Of a stretch of DNA of 52,111 bases, positions 29,683-39,625 are shown piece by piece. A model generated the notes under the pieces. That model had not been told where the DNA came from, ran no database searches, and saw only the letters and a program-made list of their open reading frames with translations. Where the stretch lies: NCBI GenBank assembly GCA_937951135.1, contig CALFCI010000152.1, forward strand, positions 1 through 52,111. The letters run 5' to 3'. The position numbers and the translations under genes were made by a program. Position 1 is the first letter of the stretch; the number at the start of each line of letters is the position of its first letter. The DNA comes from an uncultured Aquimarina sp. (GTDB taxonomy: Bacteria > Bacteroidota > Bacteroidia > Flavobacteriales > Flavobacteriaceae).

Positions 29683-29910
29683 TTAATTATATAGTTTATA
29701 ATAATGTCTCAAAACTCGATCTCGTTTGCATGATGATGCACCACGTAAACTACTATATGCGCATGATCTGTATGTGCTATAGTTGGGTGTATTTATGGCA
29801 CATAAAAATAATCTGCTATCACAGTGGTTAATTCCTCCAATAACTTTAGCGATTTGTTCTTTATTTAATTGTGTAATGTTTTTTTGTTTTAATTTTTCGA
29901 ATGTACTCAT
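29683..29910 (-). CDS. Putative double-glycine-leader peptide (RiPP/bacteriocin-like precursor)
   Basis: 75 aa; leader-like MSTFEKLKQKNITQLNKEQIAKVIGG followed by a 49 aa, 4-Cys core. Confidence 0.7.
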   Translation of the reverse strand: MSTFEKLKQKNITQLNKEQIAKVIGGINHCDSRLFLCAINTPNYSTYRSCAYSSLRGASSCKRDRVLRHYYKLYN

Positions 29911-29935
29911 GATTTTATATTAATGATTATACACT

Positions 29936-29952
29936 AGTTGTACTATACAACT
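29936..29952. promoter_or_regulatory. Operator-like dyad upstream of the GG-leader peptide gene
   Basis: AGTTGTA-CTA-TACAACT, 26-42 bp upstream of the ATG. Confidence 0.4.
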
Positions 29953-30160
29953 TTCTAAATTTAAAATTAAGAATAATAACAGTTCAACATGCTAAAAATG
30001 AGTGAATGGTAAGTGCTAGTTACTAAATGGTAAAAAGCAACGTGTGAACCGTTTTAATCCATAATCTTAGAGAATTTAAGAATCATATTTCACTTTAATA
30101 AATATTCCATAAATTTGAGTCGTACACACGAAATCATTCCTTATAAACGTTATAGATATT

Positions 30161-31591
30161 ATGATAAAAAAAATGCCCCTTATTGTTTGCACTATATTTT
30201 GTATATTTTGGAATAGCAGTGTGCTTTTTGCTCAAGATGATCTTCCTTGTCAAACCGCAATGCCTTTTTGCGCTGATGCATCACAAGAACTTACATTTCC
30301 GAATACTACAGGTGTAGAAAGTTTGGGACAAATAGGGTGTTTAAATACATCTCCAAATCCTGCTTGGTTTTATATTCGTATCGATCAACCGGGAGTGCTA
30401 GAGTTTGATATTGTACAATGGGTAGAGATTAATGATAATAATACATTTGAACGTGGAGAGCGCCAGTTGGATGTAGATTTTGTGGCTTGGGGACCTTTTC
30501 AAACCTTCTTTGTGAATTGTGATGATTTAGCTACAGGGTGTGATAATGATGGTGATGGTGAGGATTTGAGTGCTGCACAATGCAGAAATAATATAGATGA
30601 TGAGGAGTATTATATTGATAATATGGATAATACTAATATTATGGATTGTAGCTGGTCGCGAAATACAGTAGAGGAAAACCCAGTGAAAACAGAAACATTT
30701 ACGATTCCTACAGGGCAGTCTGGAGAGTATTATATTATTTTACTGACTAATTTTGCTAATGAAGCAGGTATCATTCAATTGCAACAAACGAATTTAGGAG
30801 AACCCGATGCGGGAACTACAGATTGTAGTATTCTGGAAGAAGGTTTGGGGGATGATATCGGGATTTGTGGTAATGGTCCCGTAATTATTCAAGGACGATT
30901 TAACAATGCAGTATCCTATCAATGGTTTGAGTTTAGCACCACTTCTAATGCCTTTTTACCAGTTCCTGTAACTACACCTTTTTATGACAATGCAAGGCCT
31001 GGGACCTATAGACTAGAAGGTCGTGATATCAATGGTGACCCTGTGGGTTCAGATGATATTGTAGTAAGTAATGTGACCAATTCCTTAACCGCAGTAGGCT
31101 ATACTATAGCAGAAGAATCTTTTGCGGGACGGTATACGATAACTGCTATTCCTGAAATTACGGTAGGTGATCCTGAGGATTTTGAATATAGTATTGATGG
31201 ATTAGAATTTCAGGATTCTCCGGTATTTACTGATGTTTTTCCTGGAGATCATGTGATTACAGGACGACATATTGCGGGCTGTAGCGAGGTGGATTCTGAG
31301 GTAATAATGATTTTAGGGTATCCTCAATATTTCACTCCCAATGGTGATGGATTTCATGATACTTGGAGTTTGATTAATATCGAAGATCAACCTTTAGCAT
31401 TGATTTATATCTTTGATCGTAACGGTAAATTATTAAAGCAACTTCAGCCCGGAAGTATTGGTTGGGATGGTACTTATAATGGAGCTTTAATGCCTTCTTC
31501 AGAATATTGGTTTAGAGTAGAGTTTAACGAGCCTAGAGATGCTAATATGAGACGTAGAACTTTTGCAGGTAGCTTTTCTTTGATTCGGTAG
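30161..31591 (+). CDS. Secreted protein with T9SS type B (gliding-motility-associated) C-terminal sorting domain
   Basis: Signal peptide; C-terminal YPQYFTPNGDGFHDTWSL...IYIFDRNGKLLKQLQPGSIGWDGTYNGALMPSSEYWFRVEF. Confidence 0.92.
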   Translation: MIKKMPLIVCTIFCIFWNSSVLFAQDDLPCQTAMPFCADASQELTFPNTTGVESLGQIGCLNTSPNPAWFYIRIDQPGVLEFDIVQWVEINDNNTFERGERQLDVDFVAWGPFQTFFVNCDDLATGCDNDGDGEDLSAAQCRNNIDDEEYYIDNMDNTNIMDCSWSRNTVEENPVKTETFTIPTGQSGEYYIILLTNFANEAGIIQLQQTNLGEPDAGTTDCSILEEGLGDDIGICGNGPVIIQGRFNNAVSYQWFEFSTTSNAFLPVPVTTPFYDNARPGTYRLEGRDINGDPVGSDDIVVSNVTNSLTAVGYTIAEESFAGRYTITAIPEITVGDPEDFEYSIDGLEFQDSPVFTDVFPGDHVITGRHIAGCSEVDSEVIMILGYPQYFTPNGDGFHDTWSLINIEDQPLALIYIFDRNGKLLKQLQPGSIGWDGTYNGALMPSSEYWFRVEFNEPRDANMRRRTFAGSFSLIR

Positions 31592-31688
31592 AAAGTACGT
31601 TAGCTGTAGCTATCTAGGTGCTGTAATTTTGAAAAATACCGTATTTTTTTACGTTTGTTAGTTTGTTTTCTAAGTTTCAGATATCGCT

Positions 31689-33212
31689 TTAAAGACTTAA
31701 ACCTAAAGTAAAAGTAAGGTTGTTTGCGTATTTGTCAATATTTGTTGTATTTGGAAAACCAGAATTAGAATACAATTGTTCGGTACGCTCTTGACCTAAA
31801 TAGTCATAAGCGACATCAAATTTTAATTTCCCAAAATTATATCCACCTCCTAATGAAAACCCAGAGGTATCACTGACAATACTATCGTCTTTATAAGGGC
31901 TGTTTTCATATCGTAAACCGCCTCTAATACTCCATTTGTAGACTCTCCATTCTCCTCCAAGTCGTATCGAAGAAACTCCTTGTAGCGAATTGTCAATAGC
32001 ATTGTTTTGAAAAGAAAAATCTAAATCTCCAAGATCAGTACTACCACTAAATTTTAAAGAACTATAATCTTTATAGCTGTAATCTAAACTAATTAGCCCT
32101 CGTGATCCGAATATTAAAGCGGCACTAGCGGTAGCTTTACCGGGAGTGCGTAATTGATATTCCGGAAATATATTGATTACGTTTGGGTTTACTAAAAATC
32201 GACCATCACTATTGCTAAACGTTTCTAGTCGCTGGGTGGTCTCTTCATTAATAAAGTACCAAGTAGGTGTTTCTAGAGCGATTCCAAAGCGTAACATCTC
32301 AGAGGCTTTAACGATCCCTCCAATTTGTGCTGAAAACCCACTACCTGTAGTAGAAAGTCCATTGGTGTAAATGACTTCGTTTATGGTGCTTCCAGTATTA
32401 TTGTTTTGTTCAAAAAATGTTTTTGTTTCATCAAAACTAATAAAATGAGAGTTCATATTAACGCCTAAAAAGAATCTTTCATGAAGTTGAACTCCGGCAT
32501 TTAATGAAAATTTACCATTTAGTCCAGTGCTTTGGTATTGGTATTCTTGTGTAAAGTTACCGGATGTAATGTTGGAATTATATAATGTGTTATTTGGATT
32601 GTTGAGGTCATTCGCTTCAATGATAAAGGTTTCATGTCCTAAAAAAGCGTGTTGTGCTTCTATCCCTTCATTTTCTCCTAAGAACGAATAAAGATCATCA
32701 ATGGTTTCATTGCTGTTTAACGAAATAAGGCTTAACGGAATGCCTTGGGCGTCATTTAAAAACAGATTGTCTATAGAATTTGTGCTATTTCCTAGTGCTG
32801 TAAAATCATCAAAGTGATTTGCTGTTTGATCATAAGCAATGCCAATAGTGAACTTGCCTAAAGTTGAGTTTTTTGGGTTGTTTTTAACTACAAATACTGC
32901 GCCTAATTGATTGAAATTTAAATTGAGGCTATTATTTTCATTGGCAGTAGTATTGTATTCACTTTTGTTGATGATTCGTGCTGAAGATAGCGTTACTGAT
33001 CCCGATGATTTCATGAAAACAGCCGATCCAGCAGGATTGATTTGAATTGCAGAGAGGTCGCCTCCTAATGCGCCAAATGCGCCACTCATAGCTCTGTATC
33101 TAGCAGTTCCTCTAATGTTTTCAGTTCCATATCGCAGTGCATCAGTTACACTTTGTGCAGAGGTAAACCCTACACAGCATATACTGATGGCTATTATCAA
33201 GATTTTTTTCAT
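31689..33212 (-). CDS. Outer membrane protein, OmpP1/FadL-like
   Basis: Signal peptide; ALRYGTENIRGTARYRAMSGAFGALGGDLSAIQINPAGSAVF; beta-strand-rich repeats to the C-terminus. Confidence 0.88.
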   Translation of the reverse strand: MKKILIIAISICCVGFTSAQSVTDALRYGTENIRGTARYRAMSGAFGALGGDLSAIQINPAGSAVFMKSSGSVTLSSARIINKSEYNTTANENNSLNLNFNQLGAVFVVKNNPKNSTLGKFTIGIAYDQTANHFDDFTALGNSTNSIDNLFLNDAQGIPLSLISLNSNETIDDLYSFLGENEGIEAQHAFLGHETFIIEANDLNNPNNTLYNSNITSGNFTQEYQYQSTGLNGKFSLNAGVQLHERFFLGVNMNSHFISFDETKTFFEQNNNTGSTINEVIYTNGLSTTGSGFSAQIGGIVKASEMLRFGIALETPTWYFINEETTQRLETFSNSDGRFLVNPNVINIFPEYQLRTPGKATASAALIFGSRGLISLDYSYKDYSSLKFSGSTDLGDLDFSFQNNAIDNSLQGVSSIRLGGEWRVYKWSIRGGLRYENSPYKDDSIVSDTSGFSLGGGYNFGKLKFDVAYDYLGQERTEQLYSNSGFPNTTNIDKYANNLTFTLGLSL

Positions 33213-33234
33213 GTGTTGTGGGTGTTGTTCTTTA

Positions 33235-34266
33235 TTATCTTCTTCCTCTACTACGGCTGCTTCCAGATGATCTACTTCCGTTAGAACTTCTGCCTCTGGA
33301 ATAGTTTGAATTACTTCTGCTTCTAGAAGATCCTGAAGAGTAACTTCTGTTTCTTGAAGAATTATTTCCTGAGTAATTTTTGTTCGTCGTGTTGCTTCTA
33401 GAACGAGTTCCTGTATTTCCAGAATAGGTATTGCTTCTAGAGCGTTTTGTTCCTTGGTAAGTTCCTCTGTTTCTAGTGCTGTTTCCAGAGTATTTTCTGG
33501 TTGTGGTTCCTCTAGATCGTACTCCTGAATTTACAGAAGAACGTGATCTGTACGTACCGCCTGTGCCTCTTTTTCGAGTTCCATAATTGGTGCGAGCTCT
33601 ATAGTTTCTACCTCTTGAGTTGTAGTTGTTTCGAGCAAGGCTTCTACCGCGATATCTACTATATCTATTACCGTATCCAATATATCGTCGATTGTAAAAC
33701 CTTGGGCTATAATATGCGTTATATCCGTAAAAAGGAGGGCAATAGTAATAACTGTTATAAAATGGAGAGTTCCATCCCCAATTATTTCCGTAAAAGTTGT
33801 TTCCGTAAAAATTATTATGATATCCTCCCCAGTAGTTTGAATTCCAACCAAATGGTGTATTCCAAAAATTGTTTCTAAATCCATTATTGTAAACATTGAC
33901 GTTCACGTTTGTTGGATTTGTTCCCCAGGCTGCTTTTCCTGCCTCGTAGTTGATTCCTTCTGTGTCTATAGCTTCGGCATTAGGATCAGATGTTTCACTA
34001 GTATAGTCATCAATATTAGTAAATACGTCACCTTCTTCAGTAATACTTTCGTAGTTAGCTGCTTTTTCTGAAAAATAACCAGAATAGTAGTCGCTTTTAG
34101 GTGGTGTCGAATTTGAAGTTGTTTCGGTTTTATTTTTTGAATTGGCGTAAATACCATCATCACTAACCACTGGAGCTGTAGCGCTACATGATGAGAGGAG
34201 TGCTATGCAGGCAGATATAGCAATTCCTATAATATTATTTTTCTGAATATTAATTTTACCTATCAT
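33235..34266 (-). CDS. Lipoprotein with Asn/Gly/Tyr-rich centre and Ser/Arg-rich C-terminus
   Basis: Lipobox-like ACIALLSSCSA; Ser-Arg dipeptide-rich tail. Confidence 0.85.
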   Translation of the reverse strand: MIGKINIQKNNIIGIAISACIALLSSCSATAPVVSDDGIYANSKNKTETTSNSTPPKSDYYSGYFSEKAANYESITEEGDVFTNIDDYTSETSDPNAEAIDTEGINYEAGKAAWGTNPTNVNVNVYNNGFRNNFWNTPFGWNSNYWGGYHNNFYGNNFYGNNWGWNSPFYNSYYYCPPFYGYNAYYSPRFYNRRYIGYGNRYSRYRGRSLARNNYNSRGRNYRARTNYGTRKRGTGGTYRSRSSVNSGVRSRGTTTRKYSGNSTRNRGTYQGTKRSRSNTYSGNTGTRSRSNTTNKNYSGNNSSRNRSYSSGSSRSRSNSNYSRGRSSNGSRSSGSSRSRGRR

Positions 34267-34366
34267 ATCTCCTTGTTTTTATTGTTGAACATTACAAATT
34301 TAGTTAGTTTTGCGCTAATAATTTTATATTTAACATAGTCACAATTTTTGTGCCAAATAGTAGTAT

Positions 34367-35845
34367 ATGGGTAAGAAACTAACAAAACGTAGTGAGGATT
34401 ATTCAAAATGGTATAACGAACTGGTTGTCAAAGCTGATCTAGCAGAGAATTCGGCCGTTAGGGGATGTATGGTGATTAAGCCATACGGATACGCGATTTG
34501 GGAGAAAATGCAAGCAGAATTGGATAAAAAATTTAAGGAAACAGGGCATCAAAATGCATATTTTCCATTATTTGTTCCAAAAAGTTTGTTTGAAGCGGAA
34601 GAGAAAAATGCAGAAGGGTTTGCAAAAGAATGTGCGGTAGTGACGCATTATCGTTTAAAAACGGATCCTAATGATGCTACGAAATTAATTGTAGATCCAA
34701 ATGCAAAATTAGAAGAAGAGTTGATTGTGCGTCCTACGTCAGAAGCGATTATTTGGAGTACCTATAAAGGATGGATTCAATCGTATAGAGATCTTCCATT
34801 ACTAATTAATCAATGGGCAAATGTGGTGCGATGGGAGATGAGAACACGTCTTTTTTTACGTACGGCTGAGTTTTTATGGCAAGAAGGGCATACTGCTCAT
34901 GCGACTAAAGCCGAAGCTGTTGCAGAGACAACACAGATGAATAATGTGTATGCTGATTTTTTGGAAGATTTTATGGCAATCCCAGTAATTAAAGGGCGTA
35001 AAACAGAAAGTGAACGTTTTGCTGGAGCAGATGATACCTATTGTATCGAAGCCTTAATGCAAGACGGAAAGGCGTTACAAGCAGGAACATCTCATTTTTT
35101 AGGACAGAATTTTGCGAAAGCATTTGATGTAAGGTTTACGAATAAAGAAGGAAAACAAGAGTATGTGTGGGCGACCTCATGGGGGGTGTCTACGCGATTA
35201 ATGGGGGCATTGATTATGACGCATAGTGATGATCATGGATTGGTATTGCCTCCTAATTTGGCTCCAATACAAGTGGTAATTGTACCGATATATAAAGGCG
35301 AAGAACAATTGGAAGCAATCACTGTGGTTGCCAATGAATTGGTAACTCAATTGCGAGCTCAGGGTGTTACGGTTAAGTTTGATAATAGAGATACGCACCG
35401 TCCGGGAGCAAAATTTGCGCAATACGAACTTCAAGGGGTGCCATTGCGTATTGCGATAGGGCCAAAGGATTTAGAAAAAGGAACAGTGGAATTGGCTCGA
35501 AGAGATACGCTAACCAAGCAATTTGTAGCGAAAGATGAGGTGATTAGTGTCGTAGAAAATTTATTAGTGCAAATTCAAAAGGATTTACATGATAAGGCTA
35601 CTTCATATAGAAATACACATATTACCCTTGTAGATACTTTTGAAGAGTTTAAGAAGGTGTTAGAGGATAAAGGAGGATTTATTTCAGCACATTGGGATGG
35701 CACGAATGAAACAGAAGAAAAGATTAAGGAATTGACCAAAGCAACGATACGTTGTATTCCATTTGATGCTAAAGAAGAGGCAGGAACGTGTGTCTATAGT
35801 GGTAACCCTTCGTCGATACGTGTGTTATTTGCAAAGGCGTATTAA
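34367..35845 (+). CDS. proS: Prolyl-tRNA synthetase, ~490 aa archaeal/eukaryotic-type form
   Basis: [75 protein letters not shown]. Confidence 0.96.
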   Translation: MGKKLTKRSEDYSKWYNELVVKADLAENSAVRGCMVIKPYGYAIWEKMQAELDKKFKETGHQNAYFPLFVPKSLFEAEEKNAEGFAKECAVVTHYRLKTDPNDATKLIVDPNAKLEEELIVRPTSEAIIWSTYKGWIQSYRDLPLLINQWANVVRWEMRTRLFLRTAEFLWQEGHTAHATKAEAVAETTQMNNVYADFLEDFMAIPVIKGRKTESERFAGADDTYCIEALMQDGKALQAGTSHFLGQNFAKAFDVRFTNKEGKQEYVWATSWGVSTRLMGALIMTHSDDHGLVLPPNLAPIQVVIVPIYKGEEQLEAITVVANELVTQLRAQGVTVKFDNRDTHRPGAKFAQYELQGVPLRIAIGPKDLEKGTVELARRDTLTKQFVAKDEVISVVENLLVQIQKDLHDKATSYRNTHITLVDTFEEFKKVLEDKGGFISAHWDGTNETEEKIKELTKATIRCIPFDAKEEAGTCVYSGNPSSIRVLFAKAY

Positions 35846-36101
35846 TAGCATTTCTACTCCCGAATCGTGATAATGTGATATCTTGATTAATTTTTAGTCT
35901 GTTTTAAGTTTTTATGGTAGTGGTTGTTATAGGCTAATAGTATTGTATGTGCTGAAAGAATTATAGGTTTTTATGCCAAAAATGGCTTGATAGCTGTGAA
36001 TGTTGTTTGAAAATATTGGTTCCGAATGGTCTTGTTTTTAATTTTTAAGTTCAAATGTTATAAAAAAATAAAATAAGACTTGTAGCATTCAAAAATAGTT
36101 G

Positions 36102-36109
36102 TATTTTTG
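36102..36109 (+). promoter_or_regulatory. Bacteroidota promoter for tRNA-Glu/rpsT (TAnnTTTG; TTG ~19 bp upstream)
   Basis: TATTTTTG at 36102 with TTG at 36080-36082. Confidence 0.6.
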
Positions 36110-36132
36110 CATCCGCTAATTGAATATATATT

Positions 36133-36204
36133 GGCCCGTTCGTCTATCGGCTAGGACGCCAGGTTTTCATCCTGGTAAGAGGGGTTCGACTCCCCTACGG
36201 GCTA
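36133..36204 (+). tRNA. tRNA-Glu (anticodon TTC)
   Basis: 72 nt cloverleaf: acceptor ggcccgt/acgggct, anticodon arm ccagg-ttttcat-cctgg, T arm ggggttcgactcccc; CCA not encoded. Confidence 0.96.
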
Positions 36205-36241
36205 CAAATTTTATATTAAAATTTAAAAGAAAAAGAAAAAA

Positions 36242-36490
36242 ATGGCAAATCATAAGTCAGCGTTAAAGCGGATTAGAAGTAACGAAGCAAAACGCTTAAG
36301 AAATAAATATCAGCATAAAACTACGCGTAATGCTATTAAAAAATTGCGTGAGTCTGATAAGTCTGGAGCAGAGGAATTATTGCCTGGTGTTATTTCTATG
36401 GTTGATAAATTAGCAAAGCGAAATATTATTCATACGAATAAAGCCGCTAATTTAAAATCTAAATTAACGAAACACGTAGCAGCTTTATAA
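36242..36490 (+). CDS. rpsT: 30S ribosomal protein S20
   Basis: MANHKSALKRIRSNEAKRLRNKYQHKTTRNAIKKLR...IIHTNKAANLKSKLTKHVA. Confidence 0.97.
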   Translation: MANHKSALKRIRSNEAKRLRNKYQHKTTRNAIKKLRESDKSGAEELLPGVISMVDKLAKRNIIHTNKAANLKSKLTKHVAAL

Positions 36491-36617
36491 GCTTCCGTTT
36501 TTTATTATAAAATCTACCTGAATATTAAAGCTTTAAAAATAGAGCTTTAATACTCAGGTTATACCTCGTTATTTAAGCGTGTGAAATAAATACAATACTA
36601 AACAATAGCAGATAATT

Positions 36618-37982
36618 ATGAAGAGCATTAAAATAACAATATTTTTAGCCCTTGTCCCAATCTTATTAATGGGTCAAAACGATAAAAGTTGGGAGGATTA
36701 TGTGCCAATTCTTAAAAAACATATTTATTCAGATTATAAGGGGATGTTTAAAGAGGCAGGAGGAGCACTAGAATATCCTTTTATCACACCGGGAAGTGAC
36801 CAGTATGCTGATGTATTGTGGGATTGGGATTCTTGGCTAACCAATGTTTCTATTAGACAAATATTGCTGGATCAAGGGAGTGAAAAAGATAAGAAAGAGG
36901 CACTGAAGTATGAACAAGGGAGTATTCTAAATTACCTGAGTTATGGCGGGATGAATGGTTGGATACCTTTTAGGATTCCTAGGGATGCAGGAAGTCGCGT
37001 TGAGCAGATGGAGGTTATTACTAAGAAGTATGGAGGTTTGTTCGAAAATAATATGCACAAACCTTGTCTGGCGCAGCATGCAGGCTTTTTGGTTGAGCAG
37101 AATAAGGGAGATGCAGAATGGCTTAGAGAAAAATTCTATTTTTTACAAGCGTTTGTGAATGCGTATCAAAGTCATTACAAGGATAAGGAAACTGGTTTGA
37201 TTTTTTGGGCAAATGATGTTAGTATTGGAGTTGATACTGATCCATCTACGTTCGGCCGTCCAGATAAGAGCTCGGGCTCTATTTACCTAAATAGTTTATT
37301 TTACAAGGAATTGAAAGCAATGGAATATATTGCCGAATCTTTGAAATTGTCCGAAATAGCGGTCATATATAAAAAGGATGCGGAAACCTTATTACAAAAT
37401 ATAAGAACACATTGCTGGGATGAAAGAGATGGGTTTTATTATAGTGTAGATTTGAATATGACTGATTATCATGCTCCTACGCATTGGCAGGAAATCCATA
37501 TTGGAGCTCCTAAAAAATGGGATTGTGTAATAGTGCGTTTAGATGTTTGGTCAGGTTTTATGGCTTTATGGGCAGGAATTGCCACACCAGAACAAGCAGA
37601 AAGAATAGTAGCGGAACACTATCGTGATTCAACCCGTTTTAATTCACCTTATGGGATAAGAACTTTATCTCCTCTGGAAAAAATGTATGACCCTAGGGCA
37701 ACGGGTAATCCATCTTCATGGTTGGGGCCTATCTGGGGAGTTTCGAACTATATGGTTTTTAAAGGGTTAGTTGATTATGGCTATAAAGAAGAAGCTAAAG
37801 AAATGGCTATTGAAAGTATACTTATGTTCGGTCGGGATGTTGACGAAAATGGAGCCATGCATGAATACTATTTGCCAGAAAGTGGGAAACCCGTTTTAAA
37901 TAAGGGCTTCCAGAATTGGAATTATCTTGTTCTTAATATGATCGCTTGGTTGGAAGGAAAAGAAACTGTTTCAGAATATTAG
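36618..37982 (+). CDS. Secreted (alpha/alpha)6-type glycoside hydrolase, GH63/trehalase-like
   Basis: Signal peptide; LWDWDSWLTNVSIRQ, FWANDVSIGVDTDPSTFGRPDKSSGSIYLNSLFYKEL, WLGPIWGVSNYMVFKGLVDYGY. Confidence 0.8.
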   Translation: MKSIKITIFLALVPILLMGQNDKSWEDYVPILKKHIYSDYKGMFKEAGGALEYPFITPGSDQYADVLWDWDSWLTNVSIRQILLDQGSEKDKKEALKYEQGSILNYLSYGGMNGWIPFRIPRDAGSRVEQMEVITKKYGGLFENNMHKPCLAQHAGFLVEQNKGDAEWLREKFYFLQAFVNAYQSHYKDKETGLIFWANDVSIGVDTDPSTFGRPDKSSGSIYLNSLFYKELKAMEYIAESLKLSEIAVIYKKDAETLLQNIRTHCWDERDGFYYSVDLNMTDYHAPTHWQEIHIGAPKKWDCVIVRLDVWSGFMALWAGIATPEQAERIVAEHYRDSTRFNSPYGIRTLSPLEKMYDPRATGNPSSWLGPIWGVSNYMVFKGLVDYGYKEEAKEMAIESILMFGRDVDENGAMHEYYLPESGKPVLNKGFQNWNYLVLNMIAWLEGKETVSEY

Positions 37983-38027
37983 AGGTTTGAGTCGTCTTAA
38001 TATAAATTGACAATTTTAAACTAAGTT

Positions 38028-38067
38028 AAAAAAATCCATCTAAGCTTTAGTTTAGATGGATTTTTTT
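38028..38067 (+). terminator. Intrinsic terminator
   Basis: aaaaatccatctaa / ttagatggattttt followed by T tract. Confidence 0.85.
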
Positions 38068-38269
38068 GTGTCTAAAATTTGGTGTTTTGGAATTAATACC
38101 ATTTTATATTTCATAGATATTCAAAACTCATCATTTTTCTTTTGAGCAAATTCAAACATAAAATGGATCAAGCCTAAAAGTTGTGTTTATGCAAATATTT
38201 GCGTTAATCTAAATAGGAAGAATTCTCATCAGATAACTATGCGGGTGATGTAAGTAATTAAAACCTCGA

Positions 38270-39301
38270 TTAAGATTTTTTAATTGAGATTTTTCTATAG
38301 ATGTAAATTACAGAATATAACAAGTATTTTCGGTTAAATAAAAAAGTAAAAAGCTCAAGCTTTCTTCCTTTATTATACACCCCAATAAAATCATTTAAAG
38401 GGTATGCTTTTGCTAAGGTCATTTTGTTTAATATATGGTGTATTTCTTTTACTGGCATCTTTGATTTAATGGCTCTAGATATTCCAAAAAAAGCAAACCA
38501 TTGTTGTCTTGTTTTTATTTTTTTTATAAGCGTTTTAGTCATAGCCTTGTCCTTCTCTATTTTATTTATAAAAGAGCTGTAGCTAATGATTGTATTAAGA
38601 TACATATATACCATATTAATATTATGCTCAGGTTCTTGACTATTCATTATAGATGACTCCCTTAAATAGTAATTATATATATTTAATGGTAAAAAAATCA
38701 TTTTCTTTGTCAAGAACAGTAAGTTGGTTGTAAAGATAGAATCTTCAAATTCATTTCCTTCTGCTATTTTTAACCCTGTTTTTAAAAGGAAATCTCTATT
38801 GCAGATATACCACCATACTGTATGCATAAAATCATTTTTTTCTATAAAATTAGCGCCTGATATTATCTTAGAATTGATTATAGATTCCTCTATATTAGGT
38901 ACGGATTCCACTTGTTTTAGAGCAGTATTTTTACACTTAAATCCAACTAAGTCTAGATTGTCTTTTGACATTTTTTCTAGAATAGGTTTAAGTGAATGTG
39001 GAGCTAAAAAGTCATCGGCATCTAAAAAATAAATATACTTACCTTTAGTATAGCTTATTCCTACATTTCTAGTTTTTCCTATTCCTATATTCGATTGATG
39101 AAATGCGTTTATAAAGAGGTGTTTATCTGAATAAGAGTTTATTATAGTTTTTGTATTGTCTGTAGACCCATCATTAATTATTATAATTTCTAATTCTTCA
39201 TCTAAAAAATTTTGATTCAATACGCTATCAATTGCAAAAGAAATATCATTCTCACAATTATAAACAGGAATAATAATACTTATCAAAGGAATTGCACTCA
39301 T
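38270..39301 (-). CDS. Glycosyltransferase family 2
   Basis: SIIIPVYNCENDISFAIDSVLNQ, IIINDGSTDNT, GKTRNVGISYTKGKYIYFLDADDFL. Confidence 0.93.
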   Translation of the reverse strand: MSAIPLISIIIPVYNCENDISFAIDSVLNQNFLDEELEIIIINDGSTDNTKTIINSYSDKHLFINAFHQSNIGIGKTRNVGISYTKGKYIYFLDADDFLAPHSLKPILEKMSKDNLDLVGFKCKNTALKQVESVPNIEESIINSKIISGANFIEKNDFMHTVWWYICNRDFLLKTGLKIAEGNEFEDSIFTTNLLFLTKKMIFLPLNIYNYYLRESSIMNSQEPEHNINMVYMYLNTIISYSSFINKIEKDKAMTKTLIKKIKTRQQWFAFFGISRAIKSKMPVKEIHHILNKMTLAKAYPLNDFIGVYNKGRKLELFTFLFNRKYLLYSVIYIYRKISIKKS

Positions 39302-39353
39302 TAATTTGATGATTTAAGGATGAAGAATAATCGCAAAAAAGCAAAATATTTTT

Positions 39354-39524
39354 AACCCGGATTATGCAGTAGAAAATCTATTACGGCTTGAAACTACTTC
39401 AAGATATACCGCTCCGCTATGTTTTTAAACTTAACCATAGCGATGCTATGCTAAATTTTAGAAAAGATCATATTTTATCGCAATTTCAAACCTCATGACG
39501 AAGTGCTATTGCATAATCCGGGTT
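39354..39524 (-). mobile_element. MITE-like non-coding repeat, copy B (inverted relative to copy A)
   Basis: Terminal inverted repeats AACCCGGATTATGCAGTAG / CTATTGCATAATCCGGGTT; reverse complement resembles 22062-22236 along its length. Confidence 0.78.
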
Positions 39525-39625
39525 TAATACTTACAAATATCATAAATTAAAAAAAGAGTATACGGTTACAATGCAGTTTTTTTTATTTAAGGTAGGCTTT
39601 TTTTTGAACTCAATGCTGAGATCTA

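Noticed and set aside
33531-33896. Overlapping ORFs on both strands inside the Ser/Arg-rich lipoprotein gene (33531-33896 -, 33543-33878 +)
   Set aside because: Alternative frames of low-complexity coding DNA; the 343 aa frame has a proper lipobox and start.
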